Source: an uncultured Spirochaetales bacterium
Lineage (GTDB): Bacteria; Spirochaetota; Spirochaetia; Sphaerochaetales; Sphaerochaetaceae
DNA length: 25,700 nt
Assembly (NCBI GenBank): GCA_934271365.1
Contig: CAKQRI010000029.1
Span: 1 to 25,700, forward strand
Direction of reading: 5' to 3'
Part shown: positions 22,544 to 25,700 of the stretch, piece after piece
Position numbering within the stretch: the stretch's first letter is position 1
How the letters are laid out: each line of letters starts with the position of its first letter
The notes under the pieces: model-generated
Told to the model about the DNA's origin: nothing
The model's input: only the letters and a program-made list of their open reading frames with translations
The model's database searches: none
Program-made: the position numbers and the translations under genes

Positions 22544-23446
22544 TTATCTTCCTTTAGCGTGTGGATGTGATTCGATATAGACATTCTTCAGCCTTTCCTT
22601 TGAGACATGTGTGTAAATCTGTGTTGTAGAAATGCTTTCATGCCCAAGAAATTCCTGAACCAGCCTGATATCAGCGCCACGGTCCATCATATGTGTTGCA
22701 AAGGAATGACGGAGTGTGTGAGGAGTGAACTCCTTCTGCCACCCCAGTCTTTCCCTATACCTATCAAAAATAATATGAGCAGAGCTAAAGGGCAACCTAT
22801 TTCCACTATCTCCGATGAAAAGTGCATTTTCTATTGCATTTTTCTTCTCTCTGAGATAGCTCTCTCTAGATGGCAGATATTCATCCTTTAGCTCTGAAAT
22901 CAGATTCTTTGAGAGAAAGAGAAATCTAGTCTTGGACCCCTTTCCGACAATGTGTATTCTTCTGCTCTTCCATTCTATGTCATTTATATCTATGCTCAAT
23001 GCTTCTGAGATTCTGCAGCCTGTTGTATATAGGAAGAGAAAGAGTGTATGATCCCTTAGTCCTGCAAAATCAGAATATGGAATAGAGAGCAGTTCCTTAA
23101 CCTCTTCCTCTGTAAGAACAGAAGGGAGATGCTTTTCCTTTCTTCTTAAAGAAATAGAGTCAAATGGGTTTGAATCTATCAGTTTATATCTATTAAGGTA
23201 TGAGAAGAATGTTCTGTAGCATGTCAGGTGTCTTAGCACTGTTGCTTCGCTCATTTTCTTTGAAAGATCTCTTGTGAGCTCTCTCGCATCCTCTTTTCCG
23301 AATTCCTTCAGTTCAGTTCCTGTTCTTTCTAAATAAGAGAGAAGATATGCAAGATCCAGAGAATAATTCTTAACTGTATTCTCAGAGAGTGCTTTTATTT
23401 CCCTCTCATATTCAAGATAAGCATCAATACATTCTTTATCAGTCAT
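22544..23446 (-). CDS. xerC: Tyrosine recombinase XerC
   Basis: 300 residues: an N-terminal SAM-like core-binding domain (about 1-88) and a catalytic domain with the full set of residues. These are Arg in TTGCRISEAL, Lys in VGKGSKTR, His-xx-Arg in HTLRHSF, His in LGHES and nucleophile Tyr in TTQIYTHVS. The tail ERLKNVYIESHPHA resembles XerC, and the position before hslVU matches codV/xerC. With a partner it resolves chromosome dimers at dif; XerC versus XerD is inferred from context rather than proved. The ATG overlaps the end of the DprA-like gene by 8 bases. No convincing dif site was found in the window. Confidence 0.88.
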   Translation of the reverse strand: MTDKECIDAYLEYEREIKALSENTVKNYSLDLAYLLSYLERTGTELKEFGKEDARELTRDLSKKMSEATVLRHLTCYRTFFSYLNRYKLIDSNPFDSISLRRKEKHLPSVLTEEEVKELLSIPYSDFAGLRDHTLFLFLYTTGCRISEALSIDINDIEWKSRRIHIVGKGSKTRFLFLSKNLISELKDEYLPSRESYLREKKNAIENALFIGDSGNRLPFSSAHIIFDRYRERLGWQKEFTPHTLRHSFATHMMDRGADIRLVQEFLGHESISTTQIYTHVSKERLKNVYIESHPHAKGR

Positions 23447-24095
23447 CTGTAAGCTTCATTATAGCAAATTTCTCACCTCTGAAAGAATAGGTACCATCAT
23501 CTGCTCTATATAAATAGCACTTAGGCAGAGAAAGAAAATCTGAAAAAGTACCTATTACAGGAGCTCCCGATGCAGCATATTCCCTGAGCTTTACAGAGGT
23601 AAGTGCATCTCTCAGCACTGCTACACTTATACCCATATCCAATGCATTGTCTATATATCCTGAATAGCCTTTTCTCCCTAGCATATCATCTGCTGCAATA
23701 ATCGCATCAGAAATCATAGCTCCTGCATTCTTTGCCCGTTTTACAGTTTCAGCTGTGATTTTCTTTTCATCTTCTTCTGCAGATATTGCAGATCCAGAAG
23801 TGATCATTGCTTTGTAAAGCATTCTTCGGCTGGTTTTTCCAAGTCCTGATGGAAGTATATAATTTATTGGTCCAGAAGCGTCGAGTACGCCACTTTCAAT
23901 TGCCTCTGCGCTTTCTGAGAATGGAATGAATAAAACACTATATCCATTTCTGACGGCTTCAAAGGCTGTCATGTAAAGGCTTCTCAGTGTTCTGCTGCTT
24001 TTATAAGCAGATGCAATGAATATCCTTTTCTTTGAAGGTATCCTTCCATAATAGCTTAAGCTTATTCCATTAATGACAATTCTGTTCTTTTCCAC
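23439..24095 (-). CDS. Divergent, shortened DprA/Smf-like protein
   Basis: 218 residues from a GTG start with AAGGAG 5 bases upstream. The body looks like a Rossmann fold: an RIFIASAY strand, an EAVRNGYSVLFIP segment, a GPINYILPSGLGK turn and DAIIAADDMLGRKGYSGYIDNALDMG, in the order seen in DprA. The DprA signature motifs are not conserved: no GSR at the first strand, no SGxAxGID and no FPxRNRIIA-like loop. DprA loads RecA on incoming single-stranded DNA; whether this protein binds DNA is doubtful. Position supports the assignment, since dprA commonly precedes topA and xerC/codV upstream of hslVU. Here topA is missing and a TauE-type permease is the upstream neighbour. A distant LOG-like or other Rossmann protein is the alternative. 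Confidence 0.55.
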   Translation of the reverse strand: MEKNRIVINGISLSYYGRIPSKKRIFIASAYKSSRTLRSLYMTAFEAVRNGYSVLFIPFSESAEAIESGVLDASGPINYILPSGLGKTSRRMLYKAMITSGSAISAEEDEKKITAETVKRAKNAGAMISDAIIAADDMLGRKGYSGYIDNALDMGISVAVLRDALTSVKLREYAASGAPVIGTFSDFLSLPKCYLYRADDGTYSFRGEKFAIMKLTDD

Positions 24096-24146
24096 ATATG
24101 CTCCTTATATAGATATATATGGAAAAACACTGATTTCTGTTGCTTA

Positions 24147-24941
24147 TCAGATAAGGTCTGCGATTATCCTTATATATAATCCAGCTATTACTAGAATAAG
24201 CATAGGCTTTATTACCTTCGTATCCTTCTTGATTGCGAATTCACTTCCAAGCAGATTTCCACAGATAGATGCTATGACGCACGGAATTCCTAGCCTGTAG
24301 ATTATATTCCCGTTCAATATGAATGTTGTTACAGCAGCTATATTCGATGCCAGATTTATCACCTTTGTTATTCCGCACGAATATATCATGGGAAATCCTA
24401 AGGATGAGAGGATTATGGTATAGAACATTCCAGTTCCTGGGCCGAAGAATCCATCATATACTCCGATTGCGATTGCTGCAGCAGCAATTGTGATGTACCC
24501 TTTTGCATCTATTTCAAACTTAATGCTGTTTTCTGATTCTTTCACAGATACTGTGCTTTTGCGTTCTTTTTTCTTAGGTTTGAATAATGTCAGGAATGTG
24601 AGGATAGGAAGGATAAAAAGCAGTACATATCTGAATACTCTTCCTGCAAAGCGAAGCGCTAGCTGAGAACCTATTGCTGAGCCTATTATGGCAAAGACAG
24701 AGCCTATAATTGCTGCAGACCAGATTACCTCTTTCTTCCGTGCATAGTTTGCCATTGCAAATAGAGTTCCGAACGTTGATGAGAATTTGTTATTTCCAAG
24801 CGCATAGATAGGCGGAAGGCCGATTGCATAATATGAAGTCAGGGATACAAGCCCTCCTCCGCCTGCTATTGAATCGATGAAGCCTGCTAGAACGCATAAA
24901 ACTGTCATTATCAGTATTTTCGTATTTGAAATATCAATCAT
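24147..24941 (-). CDS. TauE/SafE (TSUP) family permease
   Basis: 264 residues from the ATG at 24941, which has GGAG 6 bases upstream. ATGs at 24944 and 24947 and a longer frame to 25040 exist, but the longer frame runs deep into the xer gene. About eight hydrophobic segments form two repeats, the first marked by GFIDSIAGGGGLVSL and the second by IGVYDGFFGPGTGMF. These paired glycine-rich motifs are the family hallmark. Members export or import small organosulfur or carboxylate anions such as sulfite or sulfoacetate; the substrate here is unknown. A polar lysine-rich loop (about 120-145) separates the halves. It overlaps the upstream Xer gene by 8 bases and is followed by a 51-base gap before the DprA-like gene. 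Confidence 0.88.
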   Translation of the reverse strand: MIDISNTKILIMTVLCVLAGFIDSIAGGGGLVSLTSYYAIGLPPIYALGNNKFSSTFGTLFAMANYARKKEVIWSAAIIGSVFAIIGSAIGSQLALRFAGRVFRYVLLFILPILTFLTLFKPKKKERKSTVSVKESENSIKFEIDAKGYITIAAAAIAIGVYDGFFGPGTGMFYTIILSSLGFPMIYSCGITKVINLASNIAAVTTFILNGNIIYRLGIPCVIASICGNLLGSEFAIKKDTKVIKPMLILVIAGLYIRIIADLI

Positions 24942-25700
24942 CATCATCTCCGAATGGTGAGTATTTATCGAATTCTGAAAGCAGCGATGAAGTATCAAGA
25001 TGTGTATATATCTGCGTCGTCTTGATATCTGAATGTCCAAGCATTTCCTGAACGCTTCTTATATCTGCACCGTGAGCGAGCATATGCGAAGCAAAGGAAT
25101 GACGCAGTGTATGGATTGTTGCATCTATGCCCAGCATATTAGTTATCGTGTGGAATCTAAGGTGTGCAGCCTGCCTTGTCAGCCTGCCTCCTCTTCTATT
25201 CAGGAAGAGCGCAGATTCCTTTTTCTTTGATATGAGCTTCGGCCTTACTTCACTGAGATATCTTCGAAGTGCACTCTCTGCCTCTTCTCCTACGAATACC
25301 ACTCTCTCCTTTCCTCTTTTTCCGAATACTCTGATTGAGCCTTCGTCTTCGTTGAAGGAATTCACATCCAATGCGACTGCTTCGCTTATTCTCATCCCTG
25401 ATGAATATATAAGTTCAAAGAGCGTATAGTCTCTCCATCCAAGTTCTGGATCTTTCTTGAACTCATCAAGAAGCGGATTTATCTCATCCTCACTGATTGT
25501 TCTCGGAATATGCTCCTTTTCCTTTGCTTTCTCTATCAGCTTTGCAGGATTATCCTTCACTATATCCTGATCTATCAGGAATGAATAGAAAGATCTTAGC
25601 GAAGAAATAAGCCGTGATACTGTTCTCTCGTCGATTTTATCATCGTCTCTTCTTGCTTTTATGTATCCTTCTATGACAATGGCATCTGTATTCTCTATAT
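24934..25700 (-). CDS. Second Xer-type tyrosine recombinase (5' end outside the window)
   Basis: The frame is open to the right edge, so the true start lies beyond 25700; a GTG at 25560 is internal. About 254 residues are visible: the end of the core-binding domain (about 25575-25700, with a TVSRLISSLRSFYSFL helix) and a complete catalytic domain. The latter has Arg in SGMRISEA, Lys in FGKRGKER, HTLRHSF, LGHSD and Tyr in TTQIYTHLD. The C-terminus ends in an acidic DDDD tail instead of the usual HPR-type end. It could be XerD, the partner of the XerC encoded 1.5 kb downstream, or a paralogue of that gene. It shares an overlapping junction with the TauE gene. Confidence 0.85.
   Translation of the reverse strand, partial: IENTDAIVIEGYIKARRDDDKIDERTVSRLISSLRSFYSFLIDQDIVKDNPAKLIEKAKEKEHIPRTISEDEINPLLDEFKKDPELGWRDYTLFELIYSSGMRISEAVALDVNSFNEDEGSIRVFGKRGKERVVFVGEEAESALRRYLSEVRPKLISKKKESALFLNRRGGRLTRQAAHLRFHTITNMLGIDATIHTLRHSFASHMLAHGADIRSVQEMLGHSDIKTTQIYTHLDTSSLLSEFDKYSPFGDDDD

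Noticed and set aside
24942..25040. Longer TauE/SafE start reaching 25040
   Set aside because: The extension is Arg/His-rich, read out of frame from the xer catalytic region; the ATG at 24941 has a good ribosome site and a hydrophobic first segment.
1..25700. CRISPR arrays, tRNA or rRNA genes, insertion sequences, riboswitches
   Set aside because: Looked for direct-repeat arrays, cloverleaf-like segments, transposase motifs with inverted ends and structured leaders; none was convincing.

Overview
The window looks like chromosomal DNA from a low-to-mid GC spirochaete, most likely related to the Sphaerochaetaceae/Treponema side of the phylum. This is inferred from gene content and synteny (an XerC-HslV-HslU block, an NtrB/NtrC pair beside CvpA and HolB, a solitary groES near a short sigma factor, an FlhF) and was not tested by search. 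Codon use is AGA-rich and AT-leaning throughout, except in the leftmost gene. Almost all of the window is coding, with many 4-25 bp gene overlaps.

Layout. (1) 1-674: a 5'-complete, 3'-truncated DUF4143-type ATPase on the minus strand with its own promoter and different codon use (probably acquired), followed by about 500 bp without a gene. (2) 1184-5535, minus: ppdK, a short sigma-70-family factor and a small orphan gene, each with a 3' hairpin terminator. The sigma gene has a textbook -24/-12 (sigma-54) promoter. (3) 5653-6863, plus: a patatin-like lipase and groES. (4) 6909-14610, minus: one tightly overlapped operon read in the order CvpA, HolB, NtrB-like kinase, NtrC-like activator, DinG, a small membrane protein, and an LRR/J-domain fusion. 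It ends at a bidirectional terminator shared with groES. (5) 14727-17480, plus: secA. (6) 17535-19586: a divergent pair of cell-wall proteins that both seem to have lost catalysis, a LysM/M23 protein without zinc ligands and a class B PBP reduced to its dimerisation half. (7) 19570-25700, minus: FlhF, HslU, HslV, XerC, a divergent DprA-like protein, a TauE/SafE permease and a second Xer recombinase that runs off the right edge. The first three lie at the 3' end of this run.

How the pieces may work together. The most interesting link is regulatory. A sigma-54 promoter drives a secondary sigma factor, and a complete NtrC-type activator with its soluble kinase is encoded 5.4 kb away. This has the logic of the Borrelia Rrp2-RpoN-RpoS cascade in what looks like a different spirochaete lineage. 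Second, the truncated PBP, the inactive M23 protein and an FlhF stranded behind hslVU (where flagellar operons sit in Bacillus and, as I recall, in treponemes) all fit a lineage that has lost flagella and relaxed peptidoglycan cross-linking, as reported for Sphaerochaeta.

No tRNA, rRNA, CRISPR array, insertion sequence or riboswitch was recognised.
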